Part shown: piece by piece, positions 25,334-33,752 of the stretch
Numbering within the stretch: position 1 is the first letter of the stretch
How the letters are laid out: each line of letters starts with the position of its first letter
Assembly: GCA_024235795.1 (NCBI GenBank)
Contig: JACKLR010000001.1
Location: forward strand, 62,001-126,000
DNA from: Burkholderiales bacterium
GTDB lineage: Bacteria > Pseudomonadota > Gammaproteobacteria > Burkholderiales > Nitrosomonadaceae
Direction: 5' to 3'
DNA: 64,000 nt
Made by a program: the position numbers and the translations under genes
Notes under the pieces: generated by a model
The model's input: only the letters and a program-made list of their open reading frames with translations
Told to the model about the DNA's origin: nothing
Database searches by the model: none

Positions 25334-27199
25334 TTACCCCATTATCTTTCTAGCAACCATGAGTGCCTTTTTCGCATATTTCTTATGCTCTCCTTTTTTA
25401 TTAATAACAAAATATGCCCCAGGAAATTGCAGCGTATTTAAAACAGCTTGATCGAGCTTACTATGTGATTTCCACCATTTGCTGGTATAAATAAATACAT
25501 AAACAGGCTGATCGACAAAGATTTTTACTTTTTTACGACATACCCAGACTGTTTTAATGCCATCAATACTCGCAAATTGTTGCTTTAGTTCCTCCAACCA
25601 CTCATTACTCAGTTCATCTTGAATATATTCATCGTATTTATATAAGTCGGCTCGTTCATATTGTGCTTGCTTTTGTAGATCCATATGCGCTTCAGCTTTT
25701 AGCCTATATTTTTCTGCATCAGCTTCTTTTCCTTTGTTTTTGTAAAATGCATAGGCTAACTCACAAGCTGGTATGACAGCATCAGGATGATCCAACGTTT
25801 TATCTAAATAACTTATACCTTCTTGGTCATCACGTTCTAACAACAAACGACCTATTGCATACACGCCTCCTATATCATTAGGACATTTTGCATGAAAAGC
25901 CTGATAGTGCGGTAATGGGTCTACCTCTGGTTTTAGTTCTTCTGTCAATATAGCCAGATTCCAGTTTTCGTCTTCGTTTAGTCCTTCTTTTTCTTCTAGT
26001 TTCTGTAACTCTTCTTGGCTTTTTTGTAAATAATCATAACGCTCCCGCCACCATTCCAAATTATTATCAGCCCAATCTTTATCAAAATCTCTAAGGATGG
26101 CATAAAGCTTGTCTGCAAACAGGGCTTCCGCTGCACTCTCATCCGGAAAAACAGGCACATCAATTTTTTGAGTATAAGGCTTAATCCTATCTTTTAATGC
26201 AGGATGTGTATCGGTATGACCGGTTTCCTCTTTCAAAAACCTTTGCAGCAATTCTTCTGTCTCTTTCATCTCAAACGGTTTTTGTTTAATCCTGTTATAT
26301 AGACCTGTGTATATTTTAGTATTCACCTCATTAGTTTCGCCAACCTGTTTTTCCACGCCCATCCAATAATATTTTTGCATTAGGTCAGGGGCAATATATG
26401 TCTGACACAACGCGCCAACCAAGGCTTGCCGCGAAGTTATTTCAGTAGCAATCGCATCGGCTTCGTATTCATTTGCCCTAGCTAACGCAAAAGAGTACGA
26501 ATTAAAATAAGGTGCATACCAATCAAAAAATTTACCAAAAATCAAGTACCCTGCTCCCTCAGCTTGGTCAAAGGCATCCATTACACGCATCCATGTCATT
26601 CGCACACGATATATCCAACCAGCAAAGCGACTATGGTTTCCCGACAAATGGCCGAATTCATGCGCTATTACAGAAAGGCATTGATCTCTATCCATTGAAA
26701 TCATTAATGACAATCCTAAAATTAATGTATTTTTTTGCCACCCCAATATGCCTAACCTGGGTGTTTGATAGATAGCAGCATTAAACTCGGGCGTTAATAG
26801 TATTTGGTGAACTTTTGGCGCTTTTAGTTTTTTTTGAATTGCATCGACTTCTTTATATAGAATCGGATAATCTTTTCGATTTAGAACATATCCTGTGGGG
26901 GCATCTATTTTTACCCAGAGTGCTTTAATCAGCACAAATATGACAATGGGTAATATAATAATTAACTTTGTTTTTAACAGTAGTAACATAACACCACTAC
27001 TGTTAAGCATGCCGTAAATGCTTAGACCAATTAATATTAAAGTAAGTAATAGTACGCCGAAGATATAGATATAGCCCAAACCAGCGAGCAAACCGAGTTT
27101 ACGACGATAAGCAACAGGGTTTCGCCGCAAGTTCACTTCAGCTTCTTCAATTAACTTATGAAAGAGCTTTCTTTGTTCTGTAGTTGTTTTTCCTTTCAT
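25334..27199 (-). CDS. M48-family membrane metalloprotease
   Basis: The ATG at 27199 is used because AGGAAG precedes it; the frame is open to 27223. The 621-residue protein has two N-terminal membrane helices (about 40-62, LAGLGYIYIFGVLLLTLILIGL; about 75-100), the zinc motif LSVIAHEFGHLSGNH (HEFGH), and the third ligand region ARANEYEADAIA. This is the M48 (Ste24/HtpX-like) arrangement. The C-terminal part is helical and tetratricopeptide-like (GGVYAIGRLLLERDDQEGISYLDKTLDH, CELAYAFYKNKGKEADAEKYRLKAEAHM). It probably acts at the inner-membrane face in protein quality control; substrates unknown. It stands alone amid toxin-antitoxin modules. Confidence 0.85.
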   Translation of the reverse strand: MKGKTTTEQRKLFHKLIEEAEVNLRRNPVAYRRKLGLLAGLGYIYIFGVLLLTLILIGLSIYGMLNSSGVMLLLLKTKLIIILPIVIFVLIKALWVKIDAPTGYVLNRKDYPILYKEVDAIQKKLKAPKVHQILLTPEFNAAIYQTPRLGILGWQKNTLILGLSLMISMDRDQCLSVIAHEFGHLSGNHSRFAGWIYRVRMTWMRVMDAFDQAEGAGYLIFGKFFDWYAPYFNSYSFALARANEYEADAIATEITSRQALVGALCQTYIAPDLMQKYYWMGVEKQVGETNEVNTKIYTGLYNRIKQKPFEMKETEELLQRFLKEETGHTDTHPALKDRIKPYTQKIDVPVFPDESAAEALFADKLYAILRDFDKDWADNNLEWWRERYDYLQKSQEELQKLEEKEGLNEDENWNLAILTEELKPEVDPLPHYQAFHAKCPNDIGGVYAIGRLLLERDDQEGISYLDKTLDHPDAVIPACELAYAFYKNKGKEADAEKYRLKAEAHMDLQKQAQYERADLYKYDEYIQDELSNEWLEELKQQFASIDGIKTVWVCRKKVKIFVDQPVYVFIYTSKWWKSHSKLDQAVLNTLQFPGAYFVINKKGEHKKYAKKALMVARKIMG

Positions 27200-27292
27200 T
27201 TTACTTCCTAAGCAAAAAAGCAAAAGACAAAAGGGTTATTAACAAAAGGGGCAAATCTATTTATTAATGGTATTCTCGATTTTGTGCATTAT

Positions 27293-27457
27293 TCACAGCA
27301 AATGGACATCTTTATCAATCTGTCGTTCAAATCTGGCAATTGATCCTGATTCGCTGCCATAATGATTAAAACAAAACTGTGCTGCAATTTCGTTTAATGA
27401 CAGGCCTGCCAGTTTTCGGCAGCAATAAATAGCTGCAGACCGAGCGGGATTTTTCAT
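27293..27457 (-). pseudogene. REP-associated Y1 transposase, C-terminal remnant
   Basis: The 54-residue frame KNPARSAAIYCCRKLAGLSLNEIAAQF...HYGSESGSIARFERQI corresponds to the C-terminal DnaA-like helical domain found in longer REP-associated tyrosine transposases (pattern NPxRxxAIYLCRK...SLxEIAxxF...HYGSVSxAI). The catalytic HUH domain is missing. Confidence 0.6.
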
Positions 27458-27491
27458 TGCCCCGACTTATTCACTATATAATGGCTGATGC

Positions 27492-27890
27492 TTATTTATC
27501 CCTTCCCACCCATTCAACCAACTCAGAATAAACTGTCAATGCAGCATCTGCCGTTACCAAACGCGCAGGCATCGCCATTGCCTGAGCTACTAGTAAACGG
27601 TCAAACGGATCTGTATGATGTAATGGTAGATTTGCAACATTTGCAGCATGTTCGGAAGAAATGGGAATTTCCACAAAACCAGTTATCCTGGCGCCATCAG
27701 CTATCTGGTTTGGCGAAAAATGAAAATTAACTTTCCCCAATGCCGATTTGATCGCAATTTCCCAAATACTGGCCGCACTAAAATAGACTTCTGTTACCGG
27801 AGACTCTAACTGTTCACGTAACAAGTACGGTAGTCGCTCTGGTGAATCTAACGCCCAAAGTAGAATATGTGTATCAAGCAGCAAGCGCAC
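27492..27890 (-). CDS. PIN-domain ribonuclease toxin (type II toxin-antitoxin)
   Basis: 132 residues with the acidic PIN residues: MRLLLDTHILLWALD (first Asp), ISAASIWEIAIK-type FSAASIWEIAIKSALGK (Glu), DPFDRLLVAQAM (Asp) and VTADAAL (Asp). This is the subgroup with LLLDTHxLLW. It cleaves RNA with Mg2+/Mn2+. The gene follows its antitoxin with a two-base gap, consistent with one operon. Confidence 0.9.
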   Translation of the reverse strand: MRLLLDTHILLWALDSPERLPYLLREQLESPVTEVYFSAASIWEIAIKSALGKVNFHFSPNQIADGARITGFVEIPISSEHAANVANLPLHHTDPFDRLLVAQAMAMPARLVTADAALTVYSELVEWVGRDK

Positions 27891-27892
27891 AT

Positions 27893-28159
27893 TTAACGAT
27901 TTTTAGAAAACGGTTCAATGATGCTGTTCTCAAACAGCTTGACTGCTTCATCGGATAATGGTGAGTCAAAATCATCCGGCACATTTAATTTTCCCTTAAA
28001 CATACCCAGAGTTCTACGAGAAGGTGTGCTGACCAATGGCACTAATTTGGCCATAGGCTTACCGGCTTTTGCAATAATTATTTCCTCACCAGCCGCTGCT
28101 TGCTCAACAAAACGGGATAAATGGGTCTTCGCCTCGTGAATATTGATTGTAGGCATCAT
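27893..28159 (-). CDS. Phd/YefM-type antitoxin of the PIN toxin
   Basis: 88 residues: MPTINIHEAKTHLSRFVEQAAAGEEIIIAKAGKPMAKLVPL is the Phd/YefM fold that binds the operator, and the C-terminal half (RRTLGMFKGKLNVPDDFDSPLSDE) is the toxin-binding tail typical of partners of PIN toxins. Start at 28159 or the adjacent ATG at 28156. Confidence 0.9.
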   Translation of the reverse strand: MMPTINIHEAKTHLSRFVEQAAAGEEIIIAKAGKPMAKLVPLVSTPSRRTLGMFKGKLNVPDDFDSPLSDEAVKLFENSIIEPFSKNR

Positions 28160-28445
28160 GGATTCTCACAGCATCAAGATTAACTCGACTAAGTCTAGTC
28201 CAACCAAAATCTCAAGTCAAATCTATAATCGCTTGCACTATGCAATGACTGACATCTTAATGTGCATATTTTTTCATTCTTGATTAGTGCCTGTCCACGT
28301 ATTTTACATTCTTTTGATTTTAAGAAAAAAGCTAGACTATCACAGGCAGGAATGTTGCTATGCAAGACCCGTTCTTCGTGCAGGACGGCTAATGAATGGC
28401 CCTGTTTTCGCTACTGTTTTCGCATTACGTTATCGACCTAATCTC

Positions 28446-28765
28446 AGGATTTCTGACTCCAGGATTTCATACGTTTCAACATTCTTGTTTATTTCAACCT
28501 CGGCTTATATTTTCATTTTCAACGTAATATATAATGCGTAAGCCATAGCCACAACAAATATAATTATTCCAACAATTCCAATCATAAATTCTCCATTTGC
28601 TTAATATTCGACAAAATCGCCTTAGTACAAATACAAAGAATAATACATACTGAAAATAATCCAATCAGAAACAAACTCCCTACTGCAACAACAGGCTAAA
28701 TATCATCGGAATTTTTAAACACCTATGCAATCAAAGAAGCATCCAGGGCAACAAATGTTGCAAAT
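28446..28765. repeat. ~320-bp direct repeat, copy A (decayed)
   Basis: It matches 31288-31601 along its length with scattered substitutions and a six-base insertion (TACAAA near 28631). It contains degenerate versions of the two small membrane-protein genes found in copy B: the longer one carries in-frame stops (GAT ATT TAG; GCA TAG), the shorter is intact. The remainder of 28160-28932 holds nothing else recognisable. Confidence 0.8.
28505..28585 (-). CDS. 26-residue membrane peptide in repeat copy A
   Basis: MIGIVGIIIFVVAMAYALYITLKMKI, a single hydrophobic helix with a basic end, preceded by GGAGAA at a good distance. It is the counterpart of 31347-31427 and differs by one residue. Its upstream partner is broken in this copy. 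Whether it is expressed is unknown. Confidence 0.4.
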   Translation of the reverse strand: MIGIVGIIIFVVAMAYALYITLKMKI

Positions 28766-28932
28766 GATACTTTTAAGAATCCTATCAACTCCTTGTTCAT
28801 CCAGTTTAGCCAACTGAAAATGTAAACCTAATGCAAATTAAATGTCAATATTGAATTGAAGAATCGAATATAGCTTATTTATGGGTGTTTTCTATTTCGT
28901 TTATCTCAGGCAGAAATGTGGTAAAGGGCGAT

Positions 28933-29223
28933 TCATTTATTTTTATTGACTAAGATATCCTTGAGTGATCCAGATATGTATTTATGAATGATACTGGACA
29001 CCAAAGTTTGGTAAGGAATCCCCTCCTCATAAGCTTTTAACTGAATGGCTCTCAGATCACGATTCGATATCCTAATATTTATCCGCTTGTCTTTGCGAAC
29101 TGTGTCCTTTGCTGCAGCGACAAGTTCTTTTTTGCGATTCTCAGTAAGAATTGATGCTAATTCACCAGCTTCTGCAGCTTCTAAAAGCTGAGCCTCTTCT
29201 TTACTGAGTTTCAGATTTTTCAT
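28933..29223 (-). CDS. RHH/CopG-type antitoxin
   Basis: 96 residues: an acidic N-terminus (LSKEEAQLLEAAEAGELASIL) and a ribbon-helix-helix DNA-binding end (KDKRINIRISNRDLRAIQLKAYEEGIPYQTLVSSIIHKYISG). This is the standard partner of the small toxin encoded just upstream, with an ATGA overlap. It should autorepress the operon. Confidence 0.85.
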   Translation of the reverse strand: MKNLKLSKEEAQLLEAAEAGELASILTENRKKELVAAAKDTVRKDKRINIRISNRDLRAIQLKAYEEGIPYQTLVSSIIHKYISGSLKDILVNKNK

Positions 29224-29498
29224 TTAATTTCTCCGAAATAAAGCTTCGTAAATTTTCTACTTGGAATAATGGTCTTGAGAAATATTTCATCTTCATTTTC
29301 AACATAAGGAACCAAATATGCATAACACTCAATTGCTACTATAAAGATACGTTGATGAGAATAGTCTTGCACATTTGGGTGAGCCATTTCATCAAGGAGG
29401 CCACCATTTTCAATATTAAAAACAACCTCTTCGAAAGAGATCCCTTTCTCTATGATTAAAAACTCATTTTTCTCCGAATTCCAATTGTAGATTTTCAT
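29220..29498 (-). CDS. BrnT-like toxin of a type II module
   Basis: 92 residues: YNWNSEKNEFLIIEKGISFEEVVFNIENGGLLDEMAHPN...RIFIVAIECYAYLVPYVENEDEIFLKTIIPSRKFTKLY. The pattern GISFEEVV...HPN...YLVPF/Y...FLKTIIPSRK is that of a RelE/BrnT-like toxin family usually encoded directly before an RHH antitoxin, as here. Toxin-first order is usual for brnTA. Probably an mRNA endonuclease; subfamily assignment is tentative. Confidence 0.78.
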   Translation of the reverse strand: MKIYNWNSEKNEFLIIEKGISFEEVVFNIENGGLLDEMAHPNVQDYSHQRIFIVAIECYAYLVPYVENEDEIFLKTIIPSRKFTKLYFGEIK

Positions 29499-29772
29499 TA
29501 AATAGAAAATAACATAATTGTGTGCATTTCGTCATCATTAAATTCTGTATTTGTGCCCGAATAAAAATAAATCATTAAAGTATATGTGTATCCTTTATAT
29601 TATTTATGGCAGAGTATCAACAGTAGAATCAGTTAGTTTTCTACAATTATGCAATATGCAATGACCACCACTTTTTCAATCGAGTCCGACCCCAATGGTT
29701 ATCGCAGGTAATAACTGACTATTGCCAAGATTTGCAACAATAAGAGAAAGATTTTGGCCACCAAGCACTGAC

Positions 29773-30840
29773 TTATGAATTAATCATCAGACACTTACTT
29801 GGCCGTATACCATGAACCCAGGCCAGATTAAATTTCCGGCAAATCGCTTTTAGGCGATCTACATGACCTGCCATCCGCGGAAAACAACGATTAAAATGCC
29901 TGACAGTTGTCACCCAATTTTCCGGGTTGACTTTGAGCCTTAAAATTACCGAAGGCAAATGTTCGGATATAAAGCCACGTTTACCTTCAACAATCGCCCT
30001 ACCTGTCCAGTCAACCAGTTGAAAATAATCCTGCAGAGAAAGCGTCATCCCAATCGGGGTTGCAGCGTGTTGTTCATTGAACAAATCCAGCAAAGGTTTA
30101 GTCGGTAATTCATTTGGCTGCACAGCAGCTTGCTCATTACGCAATTTTTTACCAGAATCCTTCTTTTTCTCTTTCTGATCGACCTTGTCAACCTGCATAT
30201 AATCACGTATACGCTCCTGAATCGAAGTAAAATCAGACAATTCTGGTGTTTCGGCAATACCTGCCCTTACCGGATTCAAATCCACATACGTCATACACGC
30301 CAGAACCGCCACTTCATCCAACAACGCCTGAGATTTAAACCGCCCTTCCCAGAAACGCCCTTTGCAGCCATCTTCCTTATTGGCCATGCGCGCAATGCTT
30401 TCATTCAGACAACGCATGAACCAGCTGATATCGGTTAGGCGATTCCGCCATTCTTGAGCAATTTCATTGACCTTTTGCTTCTCGGAATTATCCATCTTTC
30501 CTTGTTTATCAGAAAGATAACGCTCAACCAGCACATCCCCGGCAAACAATGCTCGCCAACGCTGCAATACCGAGATATCTGATAAACGTTCAGCTTCCTC
30601 CGCATCCACACGTAGAACAACATGATAATGATTGCTCATTACCGCATACGCGCAAATATCCATACAAAAGACAGAAGCTAACTGTTTCATCCGGTCGACA
30701 ATCCATTGCCTGCGATGCTCGAAATTACAACCCGTTGCATTATCGTAACCACACAAAAATGCTCTGCGTACACAACGCGTATAGCAATGATAAAAGGGCG
30801 TGTCTTCAAGGCTTATCTGGGTATTGCGTGCTTTAGTCAT
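29773..30840 (-). CDS. REP-associated Y1 (HUH) transposase
   Basis: 355 residues from ATG 30840 (MTKARNTQISLEDTPFYHCYTRCVRRAFLCG). The HUH motif is NHYHVVL, and YVDLNPVRAGIAE is the signature following it; RFWEGRFKSQALLDE is also typical of the long Y1_Tnp (IS200-like) class. Such single-copy enzymes are thought to move REP-type palindromes, not a full IS. Short repeats (31217-31266, 31695-31764) and several Y1 scraps lie near, in keeping with that. The frame looks intact. Confidence 0.87.
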   Translation of the reverse strand: MTKARNTQISLEDTPFYHCYTRCVRRAFLCGYDNATGCNFEHRRQWIVDRMKQLASVFCMDICAYAVMSNHYHVVLRVDAEEAERLSDISVLQRWRALFAGDVLVERYLSDKQGKMDNSEKQKVNEIAQEWRNRLTDISWFMRCLNESIARMANKEDGCKGRFWEGRFKSQALLDEVAVLACMTYVDLNPVRAGIAETPELSDFTSIQERIRDYMQVDKVDQKEKKKDSGKKLRNEQAAVQPNELPTKPLLDLFNEQHAATPIGMTLSLQDYFQLVDWTGRAIVEGKRGFISEHLPSVILRLKVNPENWVTTVRHFNRCFPRMAGHVDRLKAICRKFNLAWVHGIRPSKCLMINS

Positions 30841-30862
30841 AATGTAAAAACACATTAATTTA

Positions 30863-31093
30863 CTACAGTAACTTAACCAGCGTTGCTACAATACCAATTG
30901 CTACCACAATCATCGCTCCTAGTTTGATAATAAGGCGATATTCAAGTTCTCGCAGGTCAGTTTTCGTAGCAACCTCGGCTTCAATATGCGCATCCCGGAA
31001 GGCTTCAGCAATCGCCTCAGCCTGTTCTTCCGAAATTCCTGCTTCTCGAAGACGACGAATAAACTTATGTGTATCAAAAGATATAGTAGGCAT
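30863..31093 (-). CDS. DUF1640-like coiled-coil/transmembrane protein
   Basis: 76 residues: SFDTHKFIRRLREAGISEEQAEAIAEAFRDAHIEAEVATKTDLRELEYRL forms an amphipathic coiled coil, followed by one membrane helix (LGAMIVVAIGIVATLVKLL). This is the CCDC90/DUF1640-like arrangement of small bacterial proteins often found near Y1 transposases. Function unknown. A decayed second copy of its 3' end is at 25164-25262. Confidence 0.75.
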   Translation of the reverse strand: MPTISFDTHKFIRRLREAGISEEQAEAIAEAFRDAHIEAEVATKTDLRELEYRLIIKLGAMIVVAIGIVATLVKLL

Positions 31094-31216
31094 AGGTCTT
31101 AATTTGTTTCTAAAACTTTACAGTTCAATTGTTTGCGTTCAAACAAAATTTATTCGGAGATTCTAACCAATTATAAATGTGAATAGCATAATAATCGACA
31201 TGATCTATTGAGTCAA

Positions 31217-31266
31217 ATATATGGGTGTCCTTTATACATTATAGTCATATATGGGTGTCCTTTATA
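31217..31266. repeat. 20-bp direct repeat (two copies, 30-bp period)
   Basis: ATATATGGGTGTCCTTTATA occurs at 31217-31236 and 31247-31266, each preceded by AGTC(A). A related TATATGTGTATCCTTTATAT lies near 29580, on the other side of the Y1 transposase and DUF1640 genes. Confidence 0.6.
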
Positions 31267-31287
31267 GTCATTTATGACCCCATCTTT

Positions 31288-31601
31288 AGGATTTCTGGCC
31301 CCAAGATTTCATGCGTTTCAGCAATCTTGTTTATTTCAACCTCGGCTTATATTTTCATTTTCAACGTAATATATAATACGTAAGCCATAGCCACAACAAA
31401 TATAATTATTCCAACGATTCCAATCATAAATTCTCCATTTGCTTAATATTCGACAAAATCGCCTTAGTACAAAGAATAATACATACTGAAAATAATCCAA
31501 TCAGAAACAAACTCCCTACTGCAACAACAGGCTGTATATCATCGGAATTTTTAAACAACCATGCAATCAAAGAAGCATCCAGGGCAACAAATGATGCAAA
31601 A
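31288..31601. repeat. ~320-bp direct repeat, copy B (intact version)
   Basis: Counterpart of 28446-28765. It contains two overlapping small membrane-protein genes. The copies bracket the RHH/toxin module, the Y1 transposase and the DUF1640-like gene. Confidence 0.8.
31347..31427 (-). CDS. 26-residue membrane peptide
   Basis: MIGIVGIIIFVVAMAYVLYITLKMKI, a lone hydrophobic helix with a positively charged C-terminus. Its ATG overlaps the stop of the upstream 62-residue gene (ATGA), and GGAG stands upstream. Such peptides can be type I toxins or holin-like, but no antisense RNA was identified. Confidence 0.45.
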   Translation of the reverse strand: MIGIVGIIIFVVAMAYVLYITLKMKI

Positions 31602-31612
31602 TCCTGTTTCAA
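31424..31612 (-). CDS. Small single-helix membrane protein (unknown)
   Basis: 62 residues from a TTG at 31612, perhaps N-terminally truncated at the repeat boundary. FASFVALDASLIAWLFKNSDD is followed by one membrane helix (VVAVGSLFLIGLFSVCIILCTKAIL) and a short charged tail. It is coupled to the 26-residue gene. No named family; a stop-containing copy lies in repeat A. Confidence 0.45.
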   Translation of the reverse strand: MKQDFASFVALDASLIAWLFKNSDDIQPVVAVGSLFLIGLFSVCIILCTKAILSNIKQMENL

Positions 31613-31694
31613 AACTCCCAGCGTCCGTCCCCTATCGTTTATTATAATTCAGGAGTCAATCTCTAGGTGTTGAACTTGACCTATCAATCGAGTC

Positions 31695-31764
31695 TGACCC
31701 CTTTGATTTGTGACCCCTTTGATTTGACCCCTTTGATTGTGACCCCTTTGATTGCCTTTGATTG
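31695..31764. repeat. Tandem TGACCCCTTTGATT array
   Basis: TGACCCCTTTGATT begins at 31695, 31711, 31725 and 31740, with spacers of 0-2 bp, and a partial unit CCTTTGATTG ends the array. The lead-in TCAATCGAGTC(T/C)GACCCC also occurs near 29677 next to the Y1 gene. It resembles the short repeats that accompany REP transposases. The remaining part of 31094-31790 has no further gene. Confidence 0.65.
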
Positions 31765-31790
31765 AATGCCGCTCCTACAATACCGCTCTT

Positions 31791-32771
31791 CTATTTGTTT
31801 GTTGGACTTATATGTGACGTCCATTTACTACCATCAAATCTAAATATCACTTCATCACCAACGGCCCATAGAACATTATGGAATACAGAAAGTTTATTTA
31901 TCTCTTGTGAATCAGAAAATGATATTTCTACTTCTTCAAATTCACCGTCTTTAACCACAAGTACTTTTTGGCCAGCAGCACAATAAATTAATCCTTTGAA
32001 ACGTAAAATATCTCTTATGATTGCATCTTTGAATTTGGAATCGTGATACTCCTTCCAGCTACCGTCTTGAGATATGGAATACAAGATACCTCCACCCGCA
32101 CCAATAAATATAGAACCATCGTCGTCACCATAAATCACTTTAAAATCTATATTTGTTGGAGCATCCAGCTGATTCCAAATATTTTTTTCTTGATCAAGAA
32201 TAGCTACAAAGCCATTAGATCCACACACTGAAAGGGTATTGGAAGCATCTAGCGATAAAATAAATTCAGAACCATAAGATCCATAATCAGAAAAAGGATC
32301 TGAAGTATGCAGCTCTTTAAGAAAATCATTTCGAGAATAGTCTCCTGAGAATATACCACTATCTAATCTACTCCATTCTTTCCCATCAAAAGTATATATT
32401 TGCCTACGAGACCCACATACATAATAAGAACCTTTGAATAGCACTATATCTTCAAAATAACCATAATCTACACTTGTTAACTGATGATTTTTAGTAAAAC
32501 TTTTATTTGCCAAATCTATTTCGCAAAAAAATCCATTACGGCCGATAATCCCAACAAACACCTTCCCATCAGTCTCTAATCGTAGTGCCAATCCATTAAC
32601 CATGTCTGGAATTTTTGCAATTAATTGCCACTTTTTTTCAGCATTCTCATTGTAATGAACCAGAAGTGTACCTGTTGGGTCTGAGCCTTCAGATACTAAA
32701 TGCCCTCCAACCAACACAGAATCATCCGGTAAAGCAAGTACTGTGGAAAAATATAACGATGTATCACTCAA
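31791..32771 (-). CDS. Beta-propeller-like protein, probable immunity to the HNH effector
   Basis: 326 residues with repeated blade-like units (DDSVLVGGHLV, DGKVFVGIIGRNG, KGSYYVCGSRRQIYTFDGKEW, DGSIFIGAGGGILYSISQDGSW, NVLWAVGDEVIFRFDGSKW), a seven-bladed-propeller style of Asp/Gly turns and Trp-ended strands. No signal peptide, so cytoplasmic, where a nuclease toxin would have to be blocked. It lies 27 bp downstream of the DUF4150/HNH protein and ends the operon. Position and pairing support immunity; the fold call is from pattern only. Confidence 0.65.
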   Translation of the reverse strand: MSDTSLYFSTVLALPDDSVLVGGHLVSEGSDPTGTLLVHYNENAEKKWQLIAKIPDMVNGLALRLETDGKVFVGIIGRNGFFCEIDLANKSFTKNHQLTSVDYGYFEDIVLFKGSYYVCGSRRQIYTFDGKEWSRLDSGIFSGDYSRNDFLKELHTSDPFSDYGSYGSEFILSLDASNTLSVCGSNGFVAILDQEKNIWNQLDAPTNIDFKVIYGDDDGSIFIGAGGGILYSISQDGSWKEYHDSKFKDAIIRDILRFKGLIYCAAGQKVLVVKDGEFEEVEISFSDSQEINKLSVFHNVLWAVGDEVIFRFDGSKWTSHISPTNK

Positions 32772-32798
32772 AATTAAAAATCCCTTAGTTCATAGCAA

Positions 32799-33752
32799 TT
32801 ATGCAAACATTTGCGCTGCGGTATCATAAAAGTCATTAACCTTACCCGATCGATCCGTTGCATTTAAGTGATCAAAATCACCAAACCCAGGACCATCGGG
32901 AGGTGGTTGTGTATAGAAGTTTTCTAATTGATGCTCGACACAAGCTCTTTCTTCCTCACTCAATCGGCGAGGAGGATTCATGGCACCGCCTGCAGATTCA
33001 GCAGCTGCAGAACGCGCTTTACGATATTCAAATGGAATACCGTTCTCAAAATGAGCTCCTTCTATTGGATCAAAAATCCGATGGCAGTCCCGATGACTCT
33101 CGGCATGTTGATTTGTGCCCGTTACGCAGATGCACGGCGCCTTGTTATAAAGCCTACTAGGAGTAATTGGCGAGTTACCTGGGATACTACCTGTGACACC
33201 TTGAACGCATCGATCAGGTATGAGGTGATGTGGTGTTTGATCGCCAGGACAACCGGGGGATTTAGGCACCAGAGCTAGATGCTCCATATCTTCGCAAACA
33301 CCACCGTCCCCAATAGCTTGAGCGTCAACATAAGGCCACCCAGGCGTATCACCAGGAAACGAAGCATGATTATTTGTCGTCATATCCAAATGCCGATCAA
33401 CATTCTCGCCTTCAAACTTCACATCCATCGACCAAGCTTGGAAATAAACCTTCCCTGTATTCTTACTAGTGACTACTCCTTTTTTAGCAGCCGATCCTGC
33501 TTCATCACCCATTGATGTCTTAAAATAGGAGCTATCTTTTAGCATGATCTCTTTACCAGATATCATGACTTTCTTGCTTCCCTTTGTGGTATCAGAAGCT
33601 TTACCTGTATTCGGATAAGGAACTGGAACACCGGGTGGAGTCGCCGGATTTTCCGGTGGCGTAAAGCAGGTATCAGGAAAAGCTGCAATGGTTTTCCCAG
33701 AACCCGCTTTACAGGCTAATTCCCTTCCATTTGCATACACCTCGTTCGCCAT
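32799..33752 (-). CDS. DUF4150 PAAR-like protein with C-terminal HNH-type nuclease: T6SS effector
   Basis: 317 residues. Residues 1 to about 130 are DUF4150, the PAAR-like spike-tip domain (MANEVYANGRELACKAGSGKTIAAFPDTCFTPPE...PVPYPNTGKASDTTKGSKKVMISGKEIMLKDSSYFKTS). The C-terminal part holds QTPHHLIPDRC (His175-His176) and NQHAESHRDCHRIFD, a His-rich HNH/GHH-like nuclease centre. The protein would sharpen the VgrG tip and carry the toxin in one polypeptide. Its ATG overlaps the stop of the ketosynthase-like gene (TAATG), and a cytoplasmic partner follows. Confidence is high for the PAAR-like head and moderate for DNase activity. Confidence 0.85.
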   Translation of the reverse strand: MANEVYANGRELACKAGSGKTIAAFPDTCFTPPENPATPPGVPVPYPNTGKASDTTKGSKKVMISGKEIMLKDSSYFKTSMGDEAGSAAKKGVVTSKNTGKVYFQAWSMDVKFEGENVDRHLDMTTNNHASFPGDTPGWPYVDAQAIGDGGVCEDMEHLALVPKSPGCPGDQTPHHLIPDRCVQGVTGSIPGNSPITPSRLYNKAPCICVTGTNQHAESHRDCHRIFDPIEGAHFENGIPFEYRKARSAAAESAGGAMNPPRRLSEEERACVEHQLENFYTQPPPDGPGFGDFDHLNATDRSGKVNDFYDTAAQMFA

